Shown piece by piece: positions 9,406 through 17,465 of a DNA stretch of 64,000 nucleotides (positions within the stretch are counted from its first letter, which is position 1; the number at the start of each line of letters is the position of its first letter). The stretch comes from Rathayibacter sp. VKM Ac-2759 (lineage in GTDB: Bacteria > Actinomycetota > Actinomycetes > Actinomycetales > Microbacteriaceae), in contig NZ_CP047176.1 of NCBI RefSeq assembly GCF_009834225.1, positions 248,001-312,000 of the forward strand, in the 5' to 3' direction. The notes below the pieces were generated by a model. That model ran no database searches. It was given only the letters and a program-made list of their open reading frames with translations, and was not told the origin of the DNA. A program made the position numbers and the translations under genes.

Positions 9406-9891
9406 GTGACGATCACCGACATCCCGCTCACCACCATCGACGGCACGCCGTCGACGCTCGCCGACTACGCGCCGGTGAAGCTCATCGTCAACGTCGCCTC
9501 CCGCTGCGGCCTCGCTCCGCAGTACGAGAAGCTCGAGGCGCTGCAGAAGACCTACGGCGACCGCGGATTCACGGTTCTCGGCTTCCCGAGCAACCAGTTC
9601 CTGCAGGAGCTGAGCGACGAGGACCGCATCAAGGAGTACTGCTCGACCACCTGGGGCGTGACGTTCCCGATGTTCGAGAAGGTCAAGGTCAACGGGCGCT
9701 CGGCGCACCCGCTCTACGCGGAGCTGACGAAGACCGAGGACGACAGCGGCAAGGCGGGCCGGGTGAAGTGGAACTTCGAGAAGTTCCTCGTCACGGCCGA
9801 CGGCACCGTGCACCGCTTCCGCCCGACGGTCGAGCCCGACGACCCGCGGATCGTCGGACTGATCGAGCAGTCGCTGCCCGCCGAGGGCTAG
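9406..9891 (+). CDS. Glutathione peroxidase-family thiol peroxidase
   Basis: 161 residues, the normal family length. The peroxidatic residue is an ordinary cysteine, Cys34, in NVASRCGLAPQYEKL. It is followed by the family motifs LGFPSNQFLQEL and WNFEKFLV, which supply the Gln/Trp/Asn of the active site. A second Cys occurs in EYCSTTWG, so it probably works as a thioredoxin-linked peroxidase rather than with glutathione. It reduces H2O2 and organic peroxides in the cytosol. The start is GTG at 9406 with GAAGGAG upstream. Divergent from ligD; its stop overlaps that of the next gene by four bases. Confidence 0.92.
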   Translation: MTITDIPLTTIDGTPSTLADYAPVKLIVNVASRCGLAPQYEKLEALQKTYGDRGFTVLGFPSNQFLQELSDEDRIKEYCSTTWGVTFPMFEKVKVNGRSAHPLYAELTKTEDDSGKAGRVKWNFEKFLVTADGTVHRFRPTVEPDDPRIVGLIEQSLPAEG

Positions 9892-10259
9892 CGCGCACGC
9901 AGACCCTCCGACGCGCGCGCGTCGGCCGGCTCGATCCCCTCGGGGCAGACGATGTCGGACACCTCGAACGGCGTCGCACGCGTGAACGGGATCATCTCGA
10001 TCCCGTCGACGTGGCGCAGCAGCACGGAGGCGCCGGTGCCGTCGCGGAGGCTCCTGCGCACCTGGCGCAGGAAGATCCCGGCCATCTCGAGCTCGACCGT
10101 GAAGGTGCGGCCGCTCACGTCGATCCGGCAGCCGATGACCGGCTGACTCGCCGTGGACACGCCGTCGGGCACGTGGCGCGCCTCGGTCGGCTGCTTCGTC
10201 ACGACGCTCGGGGCGCTCGTGAACGTGGGCGTCTCGGTCGCTCTCGCGGTCTCGGTCAT
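9888..10259 (-). CDS. Hypothetical protein, about 123 aa
   Basis: Starts MTETARATETPTFTSAPSVV and ends ADARASEGLRAR. The middle contains VIGCRIDVSGRTFTVELEMAG and VLLRHVDGIEMIPF, which reads like a small cytosolic beta-rich protein. I recognise no family. Two ATG codons are adjacent (10262 and 10259). The second was preferred because GGAG is six bases upstream of it. Tail-to-tail with the peroxidase through a shared CTAG. Confidence 0.6.
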   Translation of the reverse strand: MTETARATETPTFTSAPSVVTKQPTEARHVPDGVSTASQPVIGCRIDVSGRTFTVELEMAGIFLRQVRRSLRDGTGASVLLRHVDGIEMIPFTRATPFEVSDIVCPEGIEPADARASEGLRAR

Positions 10260-10384
10260 CATCGTCTCCGTCCGTCGTCGCGACCGGCGGAGCACCGGAG
10301 GTCGCTGAGCACGACGCTACGACCTGACCCTGAGACGGGGGGTGGGGTTGACGAGCGCGAGGATGAGAGGCAGGCGCGGCGGGT

Positions 10385-10702
10385 TCAGGAACCCTGCCGC
10401 TGCTCCTCCGGCTCGGGGAGGACGGTGAGCTCGCCGTGCATGCTGGCGACGCTCAGCATCTGCTCGATCCAGGCGCGGTTGAGCCTGGGCTGGTGCGCCT
10501 CCGCGAAGCGGAAGTGCAGGGGCACGGAGGGGTGCAGCCAGACGGAGCTCCGGCCGTGGCCCGTGGAGGCGTCCTCGGACCAGGAGAGCGAGAAGGCTTC
10601 GTTGCGGCGCAGCTTCGAGAGCACCGCGACCTTGAGGTGGGCGAGGACCCGCTCCTCGAACTCGATCTCGAGATTCTGCGGTCCGTAGGTGAGCGTGGCC
10701 AC
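10385..10702 (-). CDS. DUF7882-type small protein of Microbacteriaceae
   Basis: 105 residues: MATLTYG at the start, IEFEERVLAHLKVAVLSKLRRNEAFSLSW in the middle, WLHPSVPLHFRF and an LNRAWIEQM stretch later, and LTVLPEPEE near the end. This layout fits a small family that I know from Microbacteriaceae. It is sometimes labelled ATP-dependent DNA ligase by propagation, although it has no ligase motif. Function unknown, probably cytosolic. The GTG at 10702 has AAGGGGG just upstream; the frame stays open further 5' only through repeat DNA. Confidence 0.75.
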   Translation of the reverse strand: MATLTYGPQNLEIEFEERVLAHLKVAVLSKLRRNEAFSLSWSEDASTGHGRSSVWLHPSVPLHFRFAEAHQPRLNRAWIEQMLSVASMHGELTVLPEPEEQRQGS

Positions 10703-10839
10703 GTGCCCCCTTCGGGCGTCCGGGCCGCCCCTGACGGACGGCTCCCGGAGGGACGGTATCCGCTCGCCCCCTCGCTCGGCGAACCGGCCGGGAGACACGC
10801 CGCGCACCCATTGACAGTTCGCGGGTGCGGGCTTAGCGG

Positions 10840-11230
10840 CCTTCGGCTCGATCTCCGGCTCGCGGGCGGTTCGGCTCGCAGAATCCGGTTCGGCTCGCGG
10901 AATCCGGTTCGGCTCGCAGGATCCGCCGCTTCTGACGAGCCGGACGTGTTTCTGCGAGCCGGAGGTCGGTCGGCGGGCGGTTCGGCTCGCGGAATCCGGT
11001 TCGGCTCGCAGGATCCGCCGCTTCTGACGAGCCGGACGTGTTTCTGCGAGCCGGAGGTTGGTCGGCGGGCGGTTCGGCTCGCGGAATCCGGTTCGGCTCG
11101 CAGGATCCGCCGCTTCTGACGAGCCGGACGTGTTTCTGCGAGCCGGAGGTTGGTCGGCGGACGGTTCGGCTCGCGGAATCCGGCGGTGTCGACGAGCCGA
11201 ATGTGTTCCTGCGAGCCGGAGGCTGTCAGC
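10840..11230. repeat. Tandem array of a 92-bp palindromic intergenic repeat (locus A)
   Basis: Units begin with TTCGGCTCGCGGAATCCGG at 10889, 10981, 11073 and 11164, giving periods of 92, 92 and 91 bp. The fourth unit has diverged. Each unit carries two TTCGGCTCG boxes followed by two inverted boxes of the CGAGCCGGA/CGAGCCGAA type, so the transcript could fold into a long hairpin. Degenerate boxes continue upstream to about 10850. The same element occurs at 30829-30999 and 62881-63050. The array fills most of the gap 10703-11281, which has no gene. Confidence 0.9.
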
Positions 11231-11281
11231 CGGACCCGGTACCCTCCAGGGGTCCGTGCCGGTCGACGAGAGCGAAGTGCT

Positions 11282-11482
11282 GTGAAGACGAGGGTCATCT
11301 TCTACCTCATCGGAGGCGTCCTGATCCTCGGAGCGGGCATCTCCTCCGCGGCCGACGGCGTGACCGTCCCGGACATCATCACCATCGCGTGCGGCGTCCT
11401 GATCCTGGCGCTCGCCGGCTGGCAGTACCGCCGCTCCCACGGCGCCGACTCCGACTCGGCGGACGGCCCCCCGAAGCTCTAG
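11282..11482 (+). CDS. Small two-helix membrane protein
   Basis: 66 residues starting with GTG: MKTRVIFYLIGGVLILGAGI, a short loop (SSAADGVTVPDI) and a second hydrophobic helix ending ALAGWQYRRS, then a Ser/Asp/Pro-rich tail. It is an inner-membrane hairpin protein of unknown role. The frame is also open 5' of the GTG, but only through the repeat array. It overlaps the stop of the convergent ABC permease gene by four bases. Confidence 0.65.
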   Translation: MKTRVIFYLIGGVLILGAGISSAADGVTVPDIITIACGVLILALAGWQYRRSHGADSDSADGPPKL

Positions 11483-12585
11483 CTCGCCGTCAGCGCTTCA
11501 CGGAGGCTGACCCTCGAGCCCATCCGCAGCAGCGAGTTCGTGTAGATCCGGCTCGCGACGGCCATCACGGCCGCGGTCGCGACGACCAGGAGCGCGAGCG
11601 ACACCAGCGGCTCCCACCATTCCGCCTCGCCGAAGAACAGCCGGACGGGCATCGCGACGGGAGCGCTGAAGGGGATGTACGACAGGATCGTCATCACGAG
11701 CGCGTTGTCGCCGAAGAACACGACTCCGAAGTACGGCACCATCACCAGCATCATCGCGGGGGTCATCACCGAGCCCGTGTCCTCCTGCCGCGACACCAGG
11801 GCGGCGCCGGCGGCGAAGACGCTCGCCACCAGGACGAACCCGAAGACGAAGAAGACGACGAACCAGATCAGCGGAGCCGACAGCAGGTCGAGCAGCTCGG
11901 TCTGACCCGTGATCGCGAGCCCGAGCGCCGATGCGGCGGCGATGGCCGCGGCCGTGCCGACTCCGATCACCGAGTTGCCGAGGATCTTGCCGGCCAGCAG
12001 CGCCCGAGCGGGCACCGCGGCGAGCAGGATCTCGACGATGCGCGACTGCTTCTCCTGGACGGTGTTCTGCATGATCGTCGCGCCCGAGCCGATGACGGCG
12101 AGCATGAAGACCAGCCCGAACGCCAGGCCGATCAGCGTGCGCAGGCCCGAGGGAGTCTGGGCGGGATCGAGGAGCTCGACGGCGGGACTGACCGAGAGGG
12201 CCGAGACCAGGCCGTCCGGAGCCTCGTCGAGGGCGACGAGCGCGAACCCGATCGCGGAGTCGTCGGGGACGAGCGCCGCGTCGACCGATCCGGAGCGGAC
12301 CAGCTCCTCGGCCTCTCCCCGCGTCGCCACCTCGGTGATGTCGAGGGTGTCCGAGCCGGCGACCGCGGCGGGTACCGACCCGACGACCGCCACGGGGGTC
12401 GCGTCGACCGCGCGGTTCCCGAGCACGCTCGAGAGGACGATCCCGCCGATCACCAGGGCGAGTGTGATCACCGTCGAGACGATGAACGCCTTCGAGCGGA
12501 TCTGCGAGAGGATCTCGCGCTCGGCGACCAGGAGGGTCGCGCTCCACGTGCCGAGTCGGGCATCCGCCGTGCTGTGCGTGCTCAT
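11479..12585 (-). CDS. ABC-2 type transporter permease (NatB/YhaP-like)
   Basis: 368 residues. A cytosolic N-terminus (LLVAEREILSQIRSKAFIVS) leads into a first helix. A roughly 130-residue extracytoplasmic domain follows (DATPVAVVGS to GLRTLIG), then a bundle of five to six helices with the conserved QNTVQEKQSRIVEILLAA before helix 3. This is the membrane partner of the ATPase encoded upstream; the reading frames overlap by ATGA, so the two are translationally coupled. NatAB-type systems export sodium, drugs or peptides. The nearby kinase/regulator pair suggests envelope-stress control. Confidence 0.87.
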   Translation of the reverse strand: MSTHSTADARLGTWSATLLVAEREILSQIRSKAFIVSTVITLALVIGGIVLSSVLGNRAVDATPVAVVGSVPAAVAGSDTLDITEVATRGEAEELVRSGSVDAALVPDDSAIGFALVALDEAPDGLVSALSVSPAVELLDPAQTPSGLRTLIGLAFGLVFMLAVIGSGATIMQNTVQEKQSRIVEILLAAVPARALLAGKILGNSVIGVGTAAAIAAASALGLAITGQTELLDLLSAPLIWFVVFFVFGFVLVASVFAAGAALVSRQEDTGSVMTPAMMLVMVPYFGVVFFGDNALVMTILSYIPFSAPVAMPVRLFFGEAEWWEPLVSLALLVVATAAVMAVASRIYTNSLLRMGSRVSLREALTAS

Positions 12586-13505
12586 CGGGTCACCATCGCC
12601 TTCTCCTCGGCGCCCGCGGGCGCGTTCACCACGATGTCGCGGAAGATCTCTCCGAGCGTCGGGCGCACCGGCCGGAACACCGTCACCGTCCCGCGCTCGA
12701 CGGCCGTGCGGAGGACGACATCGGCCGCCGCGGAGTCCGCACGGAACAGCGCGCTCGTGCCGGCGAGCTCCTCGACCTCGACGCCGGGGACGCCGCGGAC
12801 CCAGCCCGCGTCCCCGCTCATCTCGAGCGACCACCTGTCTCCCGAGTGCTGCTCGCGCAGAGCCTCCCGCGAGCCCGCCGCCTGCACCCGGCCGCCGGCG
12901 ATGATCACGAGGTCGTCGCAGAGGCGCTCGACGACGTCGAGCTGGTGGGAGGAGAACAGCACCGGGATGCCCCGCGCGGCGTGCTCGGCGATGACCGCGA
13001 CGACCTCGTCGACGGCGAGCGGGTCGAGCCCCGAGAAGGGCTCGTCCATGATCAGCACGTCGGGATCGTGCACCAGCGCCGCGGCCACCTGGACCCGCTG
13101 CTGGTTGCCGAGGGACAGCGCCTCGAGCTTGTCGCGGCGGCGCTCGAGGAGTCCGAGGCGCTCGAGCAGGTCGTCGGCGCGCTGGACCGCCGTCGCCTTG
13201 TCGATGCCGTGCAGCCGCGCGAGGTAGGCCAGCTGCTCCCCGATCTCCATCTTCGGGTAGAGGCCCCGCTCCTCCGGCATGTAGCCGAAGCCGTGCAGCG
13301 CGGCCTGGCCGACCGGCGCGCCGTCGAGCGTCACCGTCCCGGAGTCCGGCCGGAGGACGCCGAGGATCATCCGCATCGTCGTGGTCTTGCCCGCGCCGTT
13401 GCCTCCGACGAAGCCGGTGAGGCGCCCTCGGCCGACGTCGAAGCTCACGTCGTCGACGGCGCGGTGGCTGCCGAAGCTGCGACTGATGTTCTGCACGCTG
13501 AGCAT
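12582..13505 (-). CDS. ABC transporter ATP-binding protein (NatA-like)
   Basis: 307 residues. Walker A is GGNGAGKTTT, the signature is LSLGNQQRVQVAAAL, Walker B is VLIMDEPFSGLD, and the switch His is in LFSSHQLD. The C-terminal 80 residues form the extra domain typical of drug/Na+ export ATPases. It energises the ABC-2 permease immediately downstream. The ATG at 13505 follows GAGGAGG by five bases; an in-frame ATG 27 bases further upstream lacks such a site. A 100-bp gap separates it from the response regulator gene behind it on the same strand. Confidence 0.93.
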   Translation of the reverse strand: MLSVQNISRSFGSHRAVDDVSFDVGRGRLTGFVGGNGAGKTTTMRMILGVLRPDSGTVTLDGAPVGQAALHGFGYMPEERGLYPKMEIGEQLAYLARLHGIDKATAVQRADDLLERLGLLERRRDKLEALSLGNQQRVQVAAALVHDPDVLIMDEPFSGLDPLAVDEVVAVIAEHAARGIPVLFSSHQLDVVERLCDDLVIIAGGRVQAAGSREALREQHSGDRWSLEMSGDAGWVRGVPGVEVEELAGTSALFRADSAAADVVLRTAVERGTVTVFRPVRPTLGEIFRDIVVNAPAGAEEKAMVTR

Positions 13506-13608
13506 GCGACCTCCTCGGGGTGATGCCTCCACGCTAGGAGCGCACCGCGCCGGCCGCTTCCGGCCCGGGGGTGAGGGCGTCCCTCCCCCTCGGGGCGGAG
13601 GCGGGTCC

Positions 13609-14268
13609 TCAGTCGACCAGGCCGGACCGGTAGGCGTAGGCGACGGCCTGCACCCGATCGCGGAGCGAGAGCTTCAGCAGCACGTTCGACACGTGCGTCT
13701 TCACGGTCGCGCGGCCGACCACCAGCCGCTCGGCGATCTCGTCGTTCGACAGCCCCTGCGCCAGCAGACGGAGCACCTCGGTCTCGCGAGGCGTGAGCTG
13801 ATCGAGCACCGCCGCCCTCGGCGCGGCCGGCATCCTGTCGCGGGCGACTGCGCGCTCGATGACCGCGCGGGTCAGCTCGGGCGCGAGCAGCGCCTCCCCG
13901 GCCGCGATCGCCCGCACGCCGAAGACCAGGTGCTCCGGAGGGGAGTTCTTCAGCAGGAACCCGCTCGCGCCGGCGTCGAGGGCCTCGAGCAGGTAGTCCT
14001 CGCGCTCGAAGGTCGTCAGCACGAGCACCCGGGCGGTCTCCGCCGGGTCGGCGAGCATCCGCCGCGTCGCCTCGAGTCCGCCGATGCCCGGCATCTCGAC
14101 GTCCATGCAGACCACATCGGGGTGGGCCCCCGCCACGACCTCGAGCGCCTCCTCGCCGCTGGACGCCTCACCGACGACGTCGATGTCGGCCTGCGCCGAC
14201 AGGATCGTGCTGATCCCCTGCCGCATCAGGGCGTGATCGTCGACGAGGACGACCCGGATGCCGCTCAT
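13609..14268 (-). CDS. LuxR/NarL-family response regulator
   Basis: 219 residues. The receiver domain opens VVLVDDHALMRQGI, the phosphoacceptor is Asp56 in VVCMDVEMPG, the Thr is in VLVLTTFE and the Lys in GFLLKNSPPE. A C-terminal GerE-type helix-turn-helix follows (LTPRETEVLRLLAQGLSNDE, then VVGRATVKTHVSNVL). It is phosphorylated by the kinase encoded just upstream, whose stop it overlaps (ATGA). The ABC genes are downstream on the same strand and are the natural candidate target, though no binding site can be read. Confidence 0.93.
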   Translation of the reverse strand: MSGIRVVLVDDHALMRQGISTILSAQADIDVVGEASSGEEALEVVAGAHPDVVCMDVEMPGIGGLEATRRMLADPAETARVLVLTTFEREDYLLEALDAGASGFLLKNSPPEHLVFGVRAIAAGEALLAPELTRAVIERAVARDRMPAAPRAAVLDQLTPRETEVLRLLAQGLSNDEIAERLVVGRATVKTHVSNVLLKLSLRDRVQAVAYAYRSGLVD

Positions 14269-15536
14269 GCCCGCACGCCCAGGGGCACGGTGACCCGCAC
14301 GACCCAGCCGGAGCCCGCTCGCGGCGACGCCTCGAAGACGCCGTCGAGGGTCGCGGCGCGCTCCCGCATGCCGAGCAGGCCGAGGCCGCCGCCCGTCTGG
14401 CGCGGGCCGGGGCGGCCGAGGCCGTCGTCCGCCACCTCGAGCTCGACGGATCCGCCGTCGTCGTAGCGCAGGTGCACCCTCGCCCGGGTTCCCGGGCCCG
14501 CGTGCTTGAGGACGTTCGTCAGCGACTCCTGGGCGATGCGGTAGAGGTTCAGTCCCACCATCGGAGGCACCTCGAACGGCGTCCCGACCCTCTCGAGCGA
14601 GACCCGGAGGCCCGCTGCCGCGGCGTCGTCGATCAGCGCGTCGAGGGCGTCGAGGCCTAGCGACGCGGTGACGGGGCCGAGGGCGGACTCCTCGTCGCGG
14701 AGGGTGCCGAGCAGCTGGTAGAGCTCGCCGACCGCCGCCCGCGAGGAGCCCTCGAGCGCCTCGAGCTGCCCGCGCGCCCGCTCCGGGTCGCTGTCGAGCA
14801 GCGTCCGCGCGGCCGCGGCCTGGACCCCCATCAGTGAGACGTGGTGGGCGACCGCGTCGTGCAGCTCGCGGGCGATGCGCAGGCGCTCGATGGTGATCGC
14901 CTGCCGGGCGACCTTCGACTGCTCCTCCTCGAGCTGCCGGGTGCGGAAGGCGGTCAGGGCCCGCTGGCGCGCCGATGTCCACGCGTGGTCGCCGAACCAC
15001 CAGGCGCCGGCGAAGTAGAGGACGTTGATCAGGATCTGCTGCAGCATGTACGCCGCGACCGGGGTGAGCGCGCCGATGCCCTCACCGTCGAAGTCGAGGT
15101 CCTGGGTGCTCGCGCGGAAGAACGTGATCATCAGCCAGATCCCCATCGCCGTGACGAGCAGGCCGCGCGCCCACGTCGCCCGCGACCGGCTCGGGTCCCA
15201 CGCGCCGACGCTGTAGAGCGCCGTGAAGAGCGCGATGTTGGTGATGGTCGCCTCCGGCACGCTCAGCTCTCCGGCGAGCACGAACGCCGCGCCCGTGACG
15301 GCGAGCACGGGCACGGGATGCACGCGGCGGAAGGCGAGGGGGAGCGTCACGAGCGCGAGGAGGCCGATGCTCGGCAACGGCTCGGCCGGCTCCGGCCACA
15401 GGCCGATCGCGCGGCCCAGCACGAGCGAGAGGATGCCGGCGCCGAAGAGGGCGGCGGCGGTCGCGGCGTCGATGCGCCTCTGATCCGCCGTCGCCGGCGG
15501 CCTCTGCCAGGCGCGGGAATCGGGATCGACGGTCAT
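14265..15536 (-). CDS. Sensor histidine kinase of the HisKA_3 (NarL-partner) type
   Basis: 423 residues. Four to six membrane helices with little extracytoplasmic loop occupy residues about 25-165. The dimerisation domain has its phospho-His at 226 in IARELHDAVAHHVSLM. The HATPase_c domain carries QESLTNVLKHA (N box), VADDGLGRPG and GGGLGLLGMRERAATLDG (G boxes). The near-absence of a periplasmic domain is typical of intramembrane-sensing kinases that monitor the envelope or antimicrobial peptides. Overlaps the regulator gene by four bases. Confidence 0.92.
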   Translation of the reverse strand: MTVDPDSRAWQRPPATADQRRIDAATAAALFGAGILSLVLGRAIGLWPEPAEPLPSIGLLALVTLPLAFRRVHPVPVLAVTGAAFVLAGELSVPEATITNIALFTALYSVGAWDPSRSRATWARGLLVTAMGIWLMITFFRASTQDLDFDGEGIGALTPVAAYMLQQILINVLYFAGAWWFGDHAWTSARQRALTAFRTRQLEEEQSKVARQAITIERLRIARELHDAVAHHVSLMGVQAAAARTLLDSDPERARGQLEALEGSSRAAVGELYQLLGTLRDEESALGPVTASLGLDALDALIDDAAAAGLRVSLERVGTPFEVPPMVGLNLYRIAQESLTNVLKHAGPGTRARVHLRYDDGGSVELEVADDGLGRPGPRQTGGGLGLLGMRERAATLDGVFEASPRAGSGWVVRVTVPLGVRA

Positions 15537-15602
15537 CTCCCGCTCAATCTAACGGCGGAGGCACCCGCGCCGACTCCCCGCGGAGGAGGAGAAGCGGCCG
15601 CT

Positions 15603-16304
15603 CTAGCGGACGAGCAGGAGCCGGTACGGAGCCGCCCGCTCGACCCGCCAGCCCTCGGGCGCGACGGCGCGCAGCTCACCGGCGGTGTAGCTGCGGCGCA
15701 CCGAGAGCGAGCCGTCGTAGTGCAGGAACGAGCCCGCCGCGACCGGACGGGTCGCCATGGCGTAGGCCGTGTAGGCGAGCCGCGAGCGCTCGATGTCGTT
15801 GTGCAGGGCGCGGGGAGCGAGGCGCTCGCTGTCCGCGAGGAGCGAGTGGAGCGCCTCCGGATCGAGGTGGTGCAGCAGGTGGTTCGAGACGACCAGGTCG
15901 TAGTGCGCGCCCTCGGCGACGAGCTCGGAGCTGCTCGCCCGGCGGAACTCGACCCCGGCCGGTGCGGGGGTGGACGTGGCGAAGGCGTAGGCGCGCTCGT
16001 CCGGATCCGCGGCGGTGACGGCCAGGCGCAGTCCGTCCTCGCGGGCCCAGGCCGAGAGGGAGCGGGCGATGTCGCCCCCGCCCGAGCCGATGTCGAGCAG
16101 CCGGGTCGGCGCGTCGGCGCTGAGGAGGGGCCTCACGCGAGCGCGGTAGAGCCCGCGCCATCCCGACACGAGCCGGTTGACGACCGGGAAGCGCGCGTAG
16201 GTCGCGTCCAGCAGCGCGCGGTCGCACTCGGGGTCGTCCATCAGCTCGCGGGCCTCGGTCTCGCGCCGCCGCAGGTCGGGGCGGAGGGGAGCGCGGACGC
16301 TCAT
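15603..16304 (-). CDS. Class I SAM-dependent methyltransferase in the polyketide operon
   Basis: 233 residues. The SAM site is LLDIGSGGGDIARSL with the acidic loop TAADPDERAYAFA, then VVSNHLLHHLDPE. The C-terminal part (RSRLAYTAYAMATRPVA to RRSYTAGELRAV) is typical of the methyltransferases found next to actinobacterial type III polyketide synthases. It probably methylates the polyketide product or a quinone derived from it. Its ATG overlaps the synthase stop codon (ATGA), so the pair is coupled. Confidence 0.87.
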   Translation of the reverse strand: MSVRAPLRPDLRRRETEARELMDDPECDRALLDATYARFPVVNRLVSGWRGLYRARVRPLLSADAPTRLLDIGSGGGDIARSLSAWAREDGLRLAVTAADPDERAYAFATSTPAPAGVEFRRASSSELVAEGAHYDLVVSNHLLHHLDPEALHSLLADSERLAPRALHNDIERSRLAYTAYAMATRPVAAGSFLHYDGSLSVRRSYTAGELRAVAPEGWRVERAAPYRLLLVR

Positions 16305-17416
16305 TCCCCGCCCCGCTTGGTGAACAGCCCCATCTCGACCGTGAGGCCCGGCCCGAACGCCATCGCGCCGACCCGCTCGCCGTCGCCGGCCTCGCCGTGC
16401 AGGAGGCGGCGCAGGATGAAGAGGACCGTCGCGCTCGACATGTTGCCGTTCGTCCGCAGCACCTCCCGCGAGGGCGCCATCTGCTCGTCCGAGAGCTCCA
16501 GCGCGCTCTGCACGCGGTCGAGGATGCTGCGGCCCCCGGGGTGCACGGCCCAGCGGGCGATGTCGCCGACACCGAGACCGGTCTCGCCGAGCGGCGCGGC
16601 GAGCGCCTCCGTGATGTTCGTGCCGATGATCGCGGGCACGTAGGTGCTGAGCCGCATCGCGAAGCCGTGGTCGCCGATCGTCCACGCCATCTCGTCCTCG
16701 CCCTCGGGGGTGAGGGTGGAGGCGAGCGAGTCGATCTCGAGGACGGCGGTGCCGGGCTGCGGCTCCCGCGCGGTGACGACGGCTGCGGCGCCTCCGTCGG
16801 CGAAGACCGAGGACGCGACGATCTGCTCGGGGTCGTTCGAGGCGGTGAGGTGGATGCTGCACAGCTCGACCGCGACGACGAGCACGACGGCCTCGGGGTC
16901 GGCCTCGCAGAACGCCTGCGCGGCGCGGAGCCCCGGGAACGCGCCGTAGCAGCCCATGAAGCCCAGGTGGAAGCGCTGCGTCGTCGGGGCGAGACCCAGT
17001 CGGCGCACCAGCTGGTAGTCGGGTCCGGGCGCGTAGAAGCCCGTGCACGAGACGGTGACCACGTGGGTGACGTCGGCCGGCGCGAACGCGGCCGACTCGA
17101 GGGCGTGGCGGGCCGCCTCCGTGAACAGCTCGGGGGCGCGGGCGGTGTAGAGCGCGTTGCGGGCACCGGTGCCGGGATCGAGGAGACGCCCGGACTCGCG
17201 GTCGTAGAAGACGCCGCCGCCCTCGTGCTCGCCGCGGTCGAGCTCGTCGACGACCGTGCTGCGCGTGTCGATGCCCGAGGCGTTGAACGCCGCCCCGATC
17301 AGCCGCGACGCGAGCCGCGTCACGCCCGGCTGCTCGCTGAAGATGTCGCGGATGCCCGACTGCTGCAGCACCGTCGACGGGACTGCGGTCTCGATGCTCC
17401 GGATGTGCACGCTCAC
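16301..17416 (-). CDS. Type III polyketide synthase (chalcone/alkylresorcinol synthase family)
   Basis: 371 residues, standard length. The catalytic triad is present: Cys156 in LGFMGCYGAFPGLRAA, His292 in RWAVHPGGRSILD, and Asn325 in RTNGNMSSATVLFIL. The homodimeric thiolase fold condenses an acyl-CoA starter with malonyl-CoA units to form pyrones, resorcinols or phenolics. The starter cannot be read from sequence. It forms a two-gene operon with the methyltransferase; no oxidase or prenyltransferase follows, so this is a minimal cluster. Probably cytosolic or membrane-associated, producing a small lipid or aromatic compound. Confidence 0.93.
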   Translation of the reverse strand: MSVHIRSIETAVPSTVLQQSGIRDIFSEQPGVTRLASRLIGAAFNASGIDTRSTVVDELDRGEHEGGGVFYDRESGRLLDPGTGARNALYTARAPELFTEAARHALESAAFAPADVTHVVTVSCTGFYAPGPDYQLVRRLGLAPTTQRFHLGFMGCYGAFPGLRAAQAFCEADPEAVVLVVAVELCSIHLTASNDPEQIVASSVFADGGAAAVVTAREPQPGTAVLEIDSLASTLTPEGEDEMAWTIGDHGFAMRLSTYVPAIIGTNITEALAAPLGETGLGVGDIARWAVHPGGRSILDRVQSALELSDEQMAPSREVLRTNGNMSSATVLFILRRLLHGEAGDGERVGAMAFGPGLTVEMGLFTKRGGE

Positions 17417-17465
17417 GCGCCGGAACCTACCGCACGCCGGTGGGAGCGCATTCCCGCTGCGCAGC

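Noticed and set aside
9406..9891. Selenocysteine-containing glutathione peroxidase
   Set aside because: The active-site codon is TGC (Cys34), not an in-frame TGA.
10840..11230. Possible CRISPR array
   Set aside because: The 92-bp units repeat along their whole length with no unique spacers, and no cas gene is present.
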